Of a stretch of DNA of 51,972 nt, positions 25,990 through 34,454 are shown in pieces (the stretch's first letter is position 1; every line of letters starts with the position of its first letter). The notes beneath the pieces are model-generated. The model worked only from the letters and a program-made list of their open reading frames with translations. It was not told the origin of the DNA and did no database searches. This DNA comes from Acidobacteriota bacterium (GTDB lineage Bacteria; Acidobacteriota; Blastocatellia; Pyrinomonadales; Pyrinomonadaceae). The position numbers were made by a program, and so were the translations under genes. Location: NCBI GenBank assembly GCA_019242475.1, contig JAFAVK010000073.1, positions 1 to 51,972 on the forward strand, given 5' to 3'.

Positions 25990-27324
25990 TTAATTGCCCA
26001 AAGGCTTCGTCTCCGTCGCGAGGGGGCTCGGGGGGATTTTGAAAGACGAGACGGGGTCGGGGTGCGCGGGGTCGAAGGGGCGCAGGTCGTCGGCCAGGTA
26101 CTTGACGAGGGGGAGGCGGTTCGACTTGATGCCTTCGACGACGGCGCGGGCGAGCTGGTAGCTGCCGTAGTTGTTGTGGTGCGTGCCGTCGCCCGGGGCG
26201 AAAGCCTTCTTCGACTCCTCCGGGCCGAGCGCTTCGTAGAAGGGCGTGCTCATCGCGTGGAGGTCGATGAGCGGGGCGTTCAATTCCTTCGCCGCCTGGC
26301 GGACGGCGTCGTCGTAGTCGCCGTGCGAGTCCGTAATCTTCCCGGCGGCGTCGAAGGTGCGGCGCTGCATCGGCGTGACGAGGACGACGGTCGCGCCGCG
26401 CTGGCGTGCCTCCTCGACGTAGTGCTTGAGCGAAGCCTTGTAGGTCGTGAACGGGCCGACGCCCTCGCCCTTCTCCTTCTCGTCGTTGTGGCCGAATTGC
26501 ACGAAGAGGTAGTCGCCCGGCCTGATCAAGCTCAAGACCTTGTCGAGGCGGCGCGCGCCGAGCGAACTGCGTAAAGACTCGCCCGACTCCGCGTGATTGG
26601 CTATTGCTATTCCCGATTTGAAGAAGCGCGTGAGCATCTGGCCCCAACTGTTGTAGGGCTCACGCGGCTGGTCGCAGACGGTCGAGTCGCCGAGGAGGAA
26701 GAGCGTCGGCGCCTTGTCGTTCCTCTTGATTTCAATCGCGGCGACTGCGGGGCGCGCGTTGTTGAATTCGAGCGTGAGCTTCTCGTCCCAGGCCCAGGCT
26801 TCCGTCGTCTTCTCGCGGTCTTTGAGCTTGACCTGGCCGCCCGCGGGAATCTGCGGCGTGCGGACGTTGACGGTGAAGGTGCGCGTCTCGAAGCGGCCGC
26901 GGGCGGTGCGCACCTCTTCGAGCATGAGGCGGCGCAGCTCGGCCTTGACCGTCGTGACCGTTTCGCCCGCGCGGTCGCCGAAGGTGACGGTCACGTCGTA
27001 GTTGCCCTCGGGCAGCGCCACGGAGAAGTAGAAGGGCGCTGACGAAGTGCAGAAGTCTCCGCGCAGGGCGTCGCCGCCGCCGCGGTCAACGCACGTCACC
27101 TGCGCGCCGGGCTCGAAGCCGTAGCCGAGTTCTTTCGTGTAGAGGGTCGTCGGCAAGACCTGCCGGTAACCCTCCTTGACCTTGCCGGGGCCGAAGTCGA
27201 ACTTGAGAGTCGTCGTGTTCGAACGTCCCGCCGCGTCCTGCGCGCGCACGTTCCCGGCGACGGCTAAGAGCGCGCAGGCGAGCGCGAACAGCGCGGTCAA
27301 GCGCCTGAGAAAATCGGTCGGCAT
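25990..27324 (-). CDS. Rhamnogalacturonan acetylesterase (CE12) with N-terminal carbohydrate-binding-like domain
   Basis: This 444-residue protein has a signal peptide and an N-terminal beta-sandwich of about 150 residues (LKFDFGPGKVKEGYRQV, PEGNYDVTVTFGDRAGE) like the domains preceding many CE12 enzymes. One SGNH domain follows: FLLGDSTVCDQ (serine), FVQFGHNDEKEK and PGDGTHHNNYGS (Asp-x-x-His). It is about the length of other bacterial exported CE12 enzymes. ATG 27324 with CAGGAG seven bases upstream is preferred over an ATG 33 bases earlier. It is transcribed separately from the main operon, divergent from the hybrid regulator gene, with a LacI-type site between them. It probably removes a different acetyl position or acts on other oligomers than the tandem enzyme at 22501-24174. 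Confidence 0.9.
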   Translation of the reverse strand: MPTDFLRRLTALFALACALLAVAGNVRAQDAAGRSNTTTLKFDFGPGKVKEGYRQVLPTTLYTKELGYGFEPGAQVTCVDRGGGDALRGDFCTSSAPFYFSVALPEGNYDVTVTFGDRAGETVTTVKAELRRLMLEEVRTARGRFETRTFTVNVRTPQIPAGGQVKLKDREKTTEAWAWDEKLTLEFNNARPAVAAIEIKRNDKAPTLFLLGDSTVCDQPREPYNSWGQMLTRFFKSGIAIANHAESGESLRSSLGARRLDKVLSLIRPGDYLFVQFGHNDEKEKGEGVGPFTTYKASLKHYVEEARQRGATVVLVTPMQRRTFDAAGKITDSHGDYDDAVRQAAKELNAPLIDLHAMSTPFYEALGPEESKKAFAPGDGTHHNNYGSYQLARAVVEGIKSNRLPLVKYLADDLRPFDPAHPDPVSSFKIPPSPLATETKPLGN

Positions 27325-27413
27325 AGTTCGACTCCTGTGCTCGGGATTCGCCGGCAAGGTTAAGCCTTCGTTAAATCTTCCGTCCGGAAGCGTAGCACGT
27401 ACGAAAGCGCAGA

Positions 27414-27427
27414 GTAAATCGGTTAAA
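27414..27427. promoter_or_regulatory. LacI-type operator between divergent CE12 and regulator genes
   Basis: GTAAATCGGTTAAA fits GTNAANCGNTTNAC at nine of ten fixed positions; the last base differs. It lies 90 bases before the CE12 start on one side and 175 bases before the regulator start on the other, so it could control both. The rest of the 277-base gap (27325-27601) has no gene. Confidence 0.55.
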
Positions 27428-27601
27428 TCCGTGCTAGACTCCGTAAGTAGTTCTCTTAACGCAATCTATGGGCGAATAAAAAGTGCTTATCACGCCCGGA
27501 GTTGATTTTGAGCAGCCCGGACGGCAGGGAGTAGTGTTTTTAAGGGTCGTCGGGGCGGCCGCGCGGCCGGTGTAAACGAACCGGGGAAGGGTTGGATTTA
27601 C

Positions 27602-29074
27602 GTGACGACTTTGAGAGACGTGGCGGTGCTGGCGGGGGTTTCGACGGCGACCGTCTCGCACGTCATCAACCAGACGCGACGCACGACGCGGGAGACGCGC
27701 GAGCGCGTCGAGGTCGCGATCAGACAACTGGGCTTCGTCCCGAACGCGGCCGGGCGCGCGCTCGCGATGCGCAAGAACGGCGTCGGGGCGACGCACGCGT
27801 TCAAGTTGGGGAACGGCAACGGCCGCGCCGTCTTCGAAGCGGAAGAGACGGCGCCGGCCCAGGCGCAGACGTTGACCGCGGCGGTCGGCGCGTCGCGCAT
27901 GATCCTGCGGCTCGTGCGCGCGGCGCAGCCCATCCCGCGCGTCGAGATTGCACGGCGCCTCGGCGTCAACCGGAGCACGGTGACGGAGGTCGTCAAGCCG
28001 CTCCTCGCCGAAGGCATCCTGCGTGAGGAGCAGGAGGTCTTGCCGACGGGCGTCGCGCGCACTTCGGGGCGGCCGCCGGTCGCGCTCTCGTTCGGAGACC
28101 TGAAGGAGTTCTTCGTCGGCGTGAGCCTCGGCGTGCGCCACACGACGGTGGGCCTGGCGACGCTCGCGGGCGAGAGGTTCGGCGAGGAGGAGTTCGAGAC
28201 GCCGCCCGAGCCGCAGGAGGCGCTGGCGCGGATGCGCGCGTCCGTCAAGCGTCTGTGCGCGAAGGTGCCGGGCAGAGAGTTGAAGGTCATCGGCGTGAGT
28301 GTGCCGGGGCCGACCGACGCGACACGCGGGCGGATGGTCTACGCGCCGCACCTGGGCTGGCGCGGCGTGGACGTGGCGCAGGCTTTGAGCGTGAAGCCGT
28401 GCGGCGTCGAGGGCGGCGCGCCCGTGCCGGTCGTCGTGGAGAACGACGCGACGGCGGCGGCTTTGTACGAGGCGCGGCTGCGCCTGGGCAACGGGTCGGA
28501 GGCGCCGAACGCTAACTTTGCTTTGGTGAGGAGCGGCACAGGCATCGGCGTCGGGCTCGTGCTGGGCGGCGAGGTCTACCGCGGCACGGGCGGGGGCGAG
28601 GGGCTGGCGGGCGAGTTCGGGCACATGACGATTGTCGCGGGCGGGAAGCAGTGCCGCTGCGGCAACCGCGGCTGCTGGGAGATGTACGCGTCGGCGTCGG
28701 CGGCCTCTTCGCTGTACGCGGGCGACCGCGTGCAATTGGGCGGGCAGACGCCGCCGCGCTTCGTGGAGATCGTGGCGAGGGCGGAGGGCGGCGAGCTGCG
28801 CGCGCGCCGGACTCTGGAGCGTCTGGGCGAGTACCTCGGGATAGGGATCGCGAACGTCATCACGGGGCTCGGCGTGTCGCGTGTGATCGTGAGCGGGCGA
28901 CTCGTCTACGGGTGGAAGTTCATCAAGGGGCCTTTGCAGGAGGCGGTCGGGCAGAGCATGGCCGGGCGCATCTCGGGCTGGTCGGTCGAGCCGGGCGAGC
29001 CGACGGGGGCGGGCCTCGGCGGCGCGGTCGAGGTCGCGGCCGACGAGTTTCTGGCGCGCGTCGTGGGGCGTTAG
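27602..29074 (+). CDS. Hybrid LacI-HTH / ROK-family transcriptional regulator
   Basis: This 490-residue protein combines three parts. Residues 3-50 are a LacI-type DNA-binding domain (LRDVAVLAGVSTATVSHVIN, then hinge-like FVPNAAGRALA). Residues 95-150 are a MarR-like winged helix as in ROK regulators (IPRVEIARRLGVNRSTVTEV). Residues 168-490 are a ROK sugar-binding domain with GVSVPGPTD, ENDATAAALYEA, GEFGHMTI and the zinc motif CRCGNRGCWE (H341, C351, C353, C358). The ATP-phosphate motif D-x-G-x-T is absent (VSLGVRHT), so it is a regulator, not a kinase. The LacI effector-binding domain is missing. The start is GTG 27602 with GGGAAGGG upstream. It probably senses a sugar released by the locus; DNA binding by both heads is inferred. 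Confidence 0.88.
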   Translation: MTTLRDVAVLAGVSTATVSHVINQTRRTTRETRERVEVAIRQLGFVPNAAGRALAMRKNGVGATHAFKLGNGNGRAVFEAEETAPAQAQTLTAAVGASRMILRLVRAAQPIPRVEIARRLGVNRSTVTEVVKPLLAEGILREEQEVLPTGVARTSGRPPVALSFGDLKEFFVGVSLGVRHTTVGLATLAGERFGEEEFETPPEPQEALARMRASVKRLCAKVPGRELKVIGVSVPGPTDATRGRMVYAPHLGWRGVDVAQALSVKPCGVEGGAPVPVVVENDATAAALYEARLRLGNGSEAPNANFALVRSGTGIGVGLVLGGEVYRGTGGGEGLAGEFGHMTIVAGGKQCRCGNRGCWEMYASASAASSLYAGDRVQLGGQTPPRFVEIVARAEGGELRARRTLERLGEYLGIGIANVITGLGVSRVIVSGRLVYGWKFIKGPLQEAVGQSMAGRISGWSVEPGEPTGAGLGGAVEVAADEFLARVVGR

Positions 29075-29201
29075 TCATATGGTTTTGTTGCTAGCTTGAA
29101 CGTTGCGTTGAAGCCTAACCGGCGCCGCTCGCAAGTCGAAATCAATAAAGCTCGACCCGCAATTTTCCTCACAGAGCGCCCGCCTGCTTGCAAAATGGCC
29201 G

Positions 29202-29237
29202 GAGTTACAGTAGAAGGCACGTATCAAGAGTTACAGT
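29202..29237 (+). repeat. Ten-base direct repeat upstream of the importer operon
   Basis: GAGTTACAGT occurs at 29202-29211 and 29228-29237, 26 bases apart. A TTGACA (29245-29250) follows but has no matching -10 at 16-18 bases. The pair may be an activator site or chance. The rest of the 266-base gap 29075-29340 holds only the operator-like site at 29310. Confidence 0.3.
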
Positions 29238-29309
29238 TTTCTGTTTGACAGTCCCCCGCGGCGGACTTCGGCGCGCCTCGACTGAGGGGCAACCTGTCCC
29301 CGCGTGCCT

Positions 29310-29323
29310 GTTAACCGCTTCCC
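29310..29323. promoter_or_regulatory. LacI-type operator before the sugar importer operon
   Basis: GTTAACCGCTTCCC fits GTNAANCGNTTNAC at nine of ten fixed positions. Its left eleven bases are identical to the site at 35691-35704. It ends 17 bases before the permease start codon, where a bound repressor would block transcription or initiation. Confidence 0.5.
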
Positions 29324-29340
29324 CTCCGAGAGAAAACTCG

Positions 29341-30294
29341 ATGAAGAAAGAACTCGGCACCTTCCTGCTGCTCGTGCTCCTGTGCGTGGTCGTGGCGATT
29401 CTGAACCCGCGCTTCCTCGCGCCGGCCAACTTGCAGAACATGGCGCGGCTGATCGGGATGTACGGCATCTTCTCCATCGGCCTCGGACTGGTCATCATCA
29501 CGGGCGGCATCGACCTCTCGGTCGGCTCGGTCTTCGCGCTCCTCGGCGTGGTGATGTCGATGATGCTGACGGAGTGGGGCTGGCCCTCGGCGCTGGCGGT
29601 CGTCGCCATCATCGGCCTCGGGACGGCCCTGGGCGCGCTCCACGGGCTGCTGATTACGAAGGTGCGGGTGCAGCCCTTCATCGTGACGCTGTGCGGGCTC
29701 CTCTTCTACCGCGGGCTGGCGCGCTTCATCTCGAACGACGAGACGAAGGGCTTCGGCACGGGTGCGGGGTTCGAGACGCTGAAGACGTTGGCGACGGGAA
29801 GCGTGCTCGGGATACCGACGCCGTTCGTGCTGCTCATCATCATCAGCGTCGTCATGTGGGTCGTGCTGCACCGCTCGGTCTACGGGCGCTACCTCTACGC
29901 GGTGGGGCGCAACGAGACGGCCGCGCGCTACTCGGGCATCAATTCGGAGAAGATGGTGGCGAGCGCCTACATCATCCTCGGCGCTTTGGTCGGCATCGCC
30001 GGCATCGTCTTCGCCTTCTACACGAACTCGATCTCGCCCAGCTCGCACGGGAACTCGTTCGAGTTGTACGGCATCGCGGCGGCGGTGCTGGGCGGCTGTA
30101 GTTTGAGGGGCGGCGAGGGGTCGGTCGTCGGCATCCTCATCGGGACGGCGCTGTTGCAGGTCTTGCAGAATCTCGTAAACCTGCTGGGCATCCCCAGCTC
30201 TTTGAACTTCGCCGTGTTGGGCGCGGTGATTCTGATCGGCGTCATCGCCGACCAGATACTCCAGCGCCGCCCGGCGCGCGTGAAGCCGGCTTGA
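29341..30294 (+). CDS. CUT2-type sugar ABC transporter permease (RbsC-like)
   Basis: This 317-residue membrane protein has about nine hydrophobic segments and the permease landmarks ITGGIDLSVGSVFAL, LHGLLITKVRVQPFIVTL, YAVGRNETAARYSGI and GGCSLRGGEGSVVG. It belongs to the ribose/xylose/galactose permease family and probably forms a homodimer with the binding protein at 31636 and the ATPase at 32770. ATG 29341 with GAGAG upstream gives a natural N-terminus; the frame extends upstream through non-coding sequence. A LacI-type site lies directly upstream. The sugar transported is not evident; a monosaccharide from RG-I side chains, such as galactose or arabinose, is a guess from context. Confidence 0.9.
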   Translation: MKKELGTFLLLVLLCVVVAILNPRFLAPANLQNMARLIGMYGIFSIGLGLVIITGGIDLSVGSVFALLGVVMSMMLTEWGWPSALAVVAIIGLGTALGALHGLLITKVRVQPFIVTLCGLLFYRGLARFISNDETKGFGTGAGFETLKTLATGSVLGIPTPFVLLIIISVVMWVVLHRSVYGRYLYAVGRNETAARYSGINSEKMVASAYIILGALVGIAGIVFAFYTNSISPSSHGNSFELYGIAAAVLGGCSLRGGEGSVVGILIGTALLQVLQNLVNLLGIPSSLNFAVLGAVILIGVIADQILQRRPARVKPA

Positions 30295-30338
30295 GGGTCG
30301 GCGGGCTTTTGAAATAATTCATCCGGAGAGTTCTGACT

Positions 30339-31466
30339 ATGCCTTTGAAGAGAACGGCGGCGCTGCTCCTGCTCTGTCTGGTCGTCGCGCCCGCAGCGGG
30401 GGGGAAGGGCTTGCCGAAGAAGGAGAGCTTCGGGCGGACGAGGGACGGGCAGGCCGTGGACATCTACACGCTGAAGAACGCGCGCGGAGCCGAGGCGCGC
30501 ATTACGACCTACGGCGGCGCGGTCGTCTCGCTCAAGGTGCCCGACCGCGCCGGCAAGTTCGACGACGTGGTGCTCGGCTTCGACGACATCGAGGGCTACC
30601 AGAAGACGACCACCTACATCGGCGCGCTCGTCGGCCGCTACGCCAACCGCATCGCCAAAGGCAGGTTCACGCTGGACGGCAAGGAGTACACGCTCGCCAC
30701 GAACAACGGCGAGAACCATTTGCACGGCGGCGTCCGCGGCTTCGACAAGGTGGTCTGGGCGGCGCGGCCCGTCGCCGCGCGCTCCGGGCAGGCGCTCGAA
30801 CTCACCTACCTCAGCAAGGACGGCGAGGAGGGCTACCCCGGCAACCTCTCGGTGCGGGTCGTCTACACGCTGACGGACGCGGACGAGCTGCGGATCGACT
30901 ACTACGCGACGACCGACAAAGACACGGTCATCAACCTGACGAACCACAACTACTACAACCTCGCCGGGCAGGGCAACGGCGACATCCTCGGCCACGTCTT
31001 GACGCTCAACGCCAGCCGCTTCACGCCGACCGACGCGGGCGCCATCCCGACGGGCGAGCTGCGCGCGGTGAAGGGGACGCCCTTCGACTTCACGCGGCCG
31101 ACGGCCATCGGCGCGCGCATCAATCAGGACGAGGAGCAGTTGAAGCTCGGCAAGGGCTACGACCACAACTTCGTCATCGACGGGCGGGCCGGGGTGCTCC
31201 GCCTCGCGGCGCGCGTCACGGAGCCGACGACGGGGCGCGCGTTGGAGGTCTGGACGACCGAGCCGGGCGTGCAGCTCTACACGGGGAACTACCTGGACGG
31301 GACGGACACGGGCAAGGGCGGCAAGACCTACAAGTACCGCTACGGCTTCTGCCTTGAGACGCAGCACTTCCCCGACTCGCCCAACCAGCCCAAGTTCCCC
31401 TCGACCGTGCTGCGCAAGGGCGCGCAGTTCCGCTCGACGACGGTGTATAAATTCAGCGCGCGTTAG
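30339..31466 (+). CDS. galM: Aldose 1-epimerase (mutarotase), exported
   Basis: This 375-residue protein has a signal peptide (residues 1-20) and a full galactose-mutarotase fold. Blocks are YIGALVGRYANRIAKG, NGENHLHGG (substrate histidine), TNHNYYNLAG (catalytic histidine), GKGYDHNFVI and LETQHFPDSPNQPKFPS (catalytic glutamate). It interconverts alpha and beta anomers of aldoses such as galactose. The leader places it in the periplasm, where it could supply the anomer bound by the co-encoded importer. It lies 44 bases after the permease gene and before the binding-protein gene, so it is embedded in the transporter operon. Confidence 0.91.
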   Translation: MPLKRTAALLLLCLVVAPAAGGKGLPKKESFGRTRDGQAVDIYTLKNARGAEARITTYGGAVVSLKVPDRAGKFDDVVLGFDDIEGYQKTTTYIGALVGRYANRIAKGRFTLDGKEYTLATNNGENHLHGGVRGFDKVVWAARPVAARSGQALELTYLSKDGEEGYPGNLSVRVVYTLTDADELRIDYYATTDKDTVINLTNHNYYNLAGQGNGDILGHVLTLNASRFTPTDAGAIPTGELRAVKGTPFDFTRPTAIGARINQDEEQLKLGKGYDHNFVIDGRAGVLRLAARVTEPTTGRALEVWTTEPGVQLYTGNYLDGTDTGKGGKTYKYRYGFCLETQHFPDSPNQPKFPSTVLRKGAQFRSTTVYKFSAR

Positions 31467-31470
31467 GGAG

Positions 31471-31615
31471 CAGTAGGCAGTAGGCAGTAGGCAGTTGAAG
31501 ACACTGCTTAAGCTCAAAGGTTTTGTTCAGACATTTGGCAGCGAGCGGCAGAGGGATAATTATTCAAGAAGGCAGAGGGCACTGACTGCCTACTGCCATC
31601 TGCCTACTGCCTACT
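31471..31615. repeat. Inverted arrays of the seven-base word CAGTAGG
   Basis: After the epimerase stop, CAGTAGG is repeated three times plus CAGT (31471-31494). The complementary word, as ACTGCCT/TGCCTAC, is repeated at 31585-31615, forming arms about 90 bases apart. The middle contains no gene. A GAGGAG ribosome site for the next gene follows the right arm. Confidence 0.75.
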
Positions 31616-31635
31616 TTCATTTGAGGAGAAGCGAG

Positions 31636-32637
31636 ATGAAACTGAAGAAGATGATGCTTCTGTGCGCCTCCCTGTTGTTGGCCGCCTGCGCGCAGCAGGG
31701 CGGCACGGGCGGCGCCAACACCGCCAACGGCGGCAACACCTCCGGCAGCACGGGCGGCGGCGCCAAGCGGCTCGCCTTCGTCACCAACAACGCCTCCGAC
31801 TTCTGGACTATCGCGCGCAAGGGCGTCGAGAAGGCCGACGCCGAGCTGCCCGACGTGACCGCCGAGTTCAAGATTCCCTCGGACGGCACGGCCGCCGAGC
31901 AGAAGCGCATCGTGGACGACCTGCTCGCCAAGGGCATCGACGGCATCGCCATGAGCCCCGTCGATCCCGACAACCAGACCGGCCTCATCAACGACGTCTC
32001 GCAGAAGACGCTCGTCTTCACGCAGGACTCCGACGCGCCGAACAGCCAGCGCGCCTGCTACGTCGGCACCGACAACGTCGAGGCGGGGCGGCAGGCGGGC
32101 GGGCTCATCAAGGAGGCCCTGCCGCAGGGCGGCAAGATCATGGTCTTCGTCGGCAAGCTCGACGCGCGCAACGCCGCCGAGCGCTTGCAGGGCATCAAGG
32201 AGGCGCTCAACGGCTCGAACGTGACCATCATCGACACGCGCACCGACGACACCGACCGCGTCCGCGCCAAGTCGAACGTCTCGGACACGCTCGTCAAGTA
32301 CCCGGACGTGGCGGGGCTCGTCGGCCTCTGGAGCTACAACGGCCCGGCCATCGTCAACGCCGTGCGCGACGCGGGGAAGATCGGGAAGGTCAAGATCATC
32401 GCCTTCGACGAGGAGGACGAGACGCTGGCCGGCATCAAGGACGGGTCGATCTACGGCACCATCGTCCAGCAGCCCTACGAGTTCGGCTACCAGGCGATCA
32501 AGCTGATGGCGGCCGCGCTCAAGGGCGACCGCTCCGGCATCCCCGCCAGCAAGCAGAAGTTCGTCCCGACCAGGGTCATCAAGCAGGCCGACGTCGAGGA
32601 GTTCACCAAGCAGATCAACCAGCTCCGCGGAAGGTGA
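31636..32637 (+). CDS. Sugar-binding lipoprotein of CUT2 ABC importer (RbsB-like)
   Basis: This 333-residue protein has a lipoprotein leader (LLLAAC, acylated C18) and a Gly/Asn/Thr-rich spacer. A type I periplasmic-binding fold follows: KRLAFVTNNASDFWTIARKG, IDGIAMSPVDPDNQTGLI, ACYVGTDNVEAGRQAGGLI, KIIAFDEEDETLAGI and GTIVQQPYEFGYQAI. This is the ribose-binding-protein family. ATG 31636 has GAGGAG seven bases upstream. It would deliver a monosaccharide to the permease at 29341. It is flanked on both sides by inverted CAGTAGG arrays. The ligand cannot be assigned from sequence. Confidence 0.9.
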   Translation: MKLKKMMLLCASLLLAACAQQGGTGGANTANGGNTSGSTGGGAKRLAFVTNNASDFWTIARKGVEKADAELPDVTAEFKIPSDGTAAEQKRIVDDLLAKGIDGIAMSPVDPDNQTGLINDVSQKTLVFTQDSDAPNSQRACYVGTDNVEAGRQAGGLIKEALPQGGKIMVFVGKLDARNAAERLQGIKEALNGSNVTIIDTRTDDTDRVRAKSNVSDTLVKYPDVAGLVGLWSYNGPAIVNAVRDAGKIGKVKIIAFDEEDETLAGIKDGSIYGTIVQQPYEFGYQAIKLMAAALKGDRSGIPASKQKFVPTRVIKQADVEEFTKQINQLRGR

Positions 32638-32640
32638 GGA

Positions 32641-32764
<124 letters not shown>

Positions 32765-32769
32765 TTCAT

Positions 32770-34263
32770 ATGCCTCCCATCCTACAGATGCGTTCGATAG
32801 AGAAGCGCTTCCCGGGCGTGCACGCGCTGAAGGGCGTGAGCCTCGAGGTGTCGAAGGGCGAGGTGGTGGCGCTTTTGGGCGAGAACGGGGCGGGGAAGTC
32901 CACGCTGATGAAGGTGCTCGGGGGCGTGCACCAGCCGGACTCGGGCGAGGTCTTAATCGACGGCGCGCCCGCGGTCATCCGGGGCGTGTCGGACGCGACG
33001 AAGTACGGCGTCGCCTTCATCCACCAGGAGCTGAACGTCCTCGACAACCTCGACGTGGCCGCCAACGTCTACCTCGGCCGCGAGCCGACGCACGGCGGCC
33101 CCCTGCGCCTCTTAGACCGCGGGCGGATGGAGGAAGATACGAAGAAACACCTCGCGCGCCTCGGTCTCGACATCGCGCCCGACACGCCGCTCGTACGCCT
33201 CTCCATCGCGCAGCAGCAGATGGTCGAGATCGCGAAGGCGCTTTCTCTGAACGCGCGCATCCTCATCATGGACGAGCCGACCTCCTCGCTCACGCTCTCG
33301 GAGACCGAGCGCCTGCTCGAAGTGGTCAAAGACCTGCGCGAGCACGGCGTCGCCGTCATCTACATCTCGCACCGGCTCGGCGAGGTCAAGGAGATCGCCG
33401 ACCGCGCGGTCGTCCTCCGCGACGGCGCGAACGCCGGCGAGCTCCGGCGCGAGGAGATCACGCACGACCAGATGGTGCGGCTCATGGTCGGCCGCGACAT
33501 CGACTCCTTCTACCAGCAGCCCCTCGGCGAGAAGAGCCCGCGCTACTTCGAGGTCGAGACGCTGCGCACGGCGCGTTACCCAGACAAACAGGTCAAGTTC
33601 GACGTGGGGCGCGGCGAGATTCTGGGCCTCGCCGGCCTGGTCGGGGCGGGGCGCAGCGAGGCCGCGCAGGCCATCTTCGGCGTGGACGCTTCGGTCGAGT
33701 CGCGCCTGCTGCTCGACTCCCGGCCGCTGCGCATCCGCTCGCCGCAGGACGCCATCAAGTACGGCGTCTACCTCGTCCCCGAAGACCGGCGCACGGCCGG
33801 CCTCATCGTGGACATGCCGATCCGCGAGAACGTGACCCTGCCCGCGCTCGAACGCTACGCGCCGGCCGGGCTCATCTCGTTCGAGAAGGAGAAGGAGGGC
33901 TCGAAGGAGGTCTGCCAGCGCCTGAACGTGAAGGCGCCGACGGTCGAGACGAAGGCGGCAAACCTCTCGGGCGGCAACCAGCAGAAGGTCGTCCTCGCCA
34001 AGTGGCTCGCGCTGGAGCCGAAGGTCTTAATCTTCGACGAGCCGACGCGCGGCATCGACGTGGGCGCCAAGGCCGAGATTTACGAGCTGATGCGCAAGCT
34101 CGCCGAGTCGGGCGTCGCCATCATCATGATCTCTTCGGACATGGAGGAGGTCATCAACGTCTCTGACCGCGTCGCCGTCATGCACGAGGGGCGCGTCACC
34201 GGCGTGCTGACGCGCGAGGAGACGACCGAGGAGAACATCATGCGCCTCGCCGTCGGCGGGTAA
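32770..34263 (+). CDS. CUT2-type sugar ABC transporter ATPase (RbsA-like, two nucleotide-binding domains)
   Basis: This 497-residue protein contains two fused ATPase domains. Domain 1 has LLGENGAGKSTLMK (Walker A), LSIAQQQMVEIAKAL (signature) and ILIMDEPTSSL (Walker B). Domain 2 has a degenerate Walker A (GLAGLVGAGRSEAA), LSGGNQQKVVLAKWL and VLIFDEPTRGIDVGAK. This is the normal arrangement and length for RbsA/XylG/MglA. It would power the permease at 29341. The start ATG has no Shine-Dalgarno sequence; a CAGTAGG array occupies the space upstream. A stem-loop follows the stop. Confidence 0.93.
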   Translation: MPPILQMRSIEKRFPGVHALKGVSLEVSKGEVVALLGENGAGKSTLMKVLGGVHQPDSGEVLIDGAPAVIRGVSDATKYGVAFIHQELNVLDNLDVAANVYLGREPTHGGPLRLLDRGRMEEDTKKHLARLGLDIAPDTPLVRLSIAQQQMVEIAKALSLNARILIMDEPTSSLTLSETERLLEVVKDLREHGVAVIYISHRLGEVKEIADRAVVLRDGANAGELRREEITHDQMVRLMVGRDIDSFYQQPLGEKSPRYFEVETLRTARYPDKQVKFDVGRGEILGLAGLVGAGRSEAAQAIFGVDASVESRLLLDSRPLRIRSPQDAIKYGVYLVPEDRRTAGLIVDMPIRENVTLPALERYAPAGLISFEKEKEGSKEVCQRLNVKAPTVETKAANLSGGNQQKVVLAKWLALEPKVLIFDEPTRGIDVGAKAEIYELMRKLAESGVAIIMISSDMEEVINVSDRVAVMHEGRVTGVLTREETTEENIMRLAVGG

Positions 34264-34296
34264 GGTTCACACGCTTCTCGAAAGCCCCGAACGCTT

Positions 34297-34340
34297 TTAA
34301 AAGTCCGCCCGCGGACAACTCTCCGCGGGCGGACTTTTAA
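34297..34340 (+). terminator. Stem-loop after the importer operon
   Basis: A perfect 19-base stem (34297-34315 and 34322-34340) encloses a six-base loop. The right arm ends GGACTTTTAA, giving a short T run within the stem. It lies 33 bases after the ATPase stop and 114 bases before the lacI-type gene, so it probably ends the transporter transcript. Confidence 0.75.
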
Positions 34341-34454
34341 AAAGTACCCGACCGAAGTATTATCCAGACTGGCTCGTCCCATCCCCCGCGCCGAGAGCGC
34401 CCCAATCCCGGGAGCGCCGCGCGCACGTGGCGAGAACAGCCGGGTAAGAACTTA

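Noticed and set aside
27470..27497. Imperfect hairpin (GGGCG/CGCCC) upstream of the hybrid regulator
   Set aside because: The stem is short and bulged, with no sign that it is a terminator or a riboswitch.
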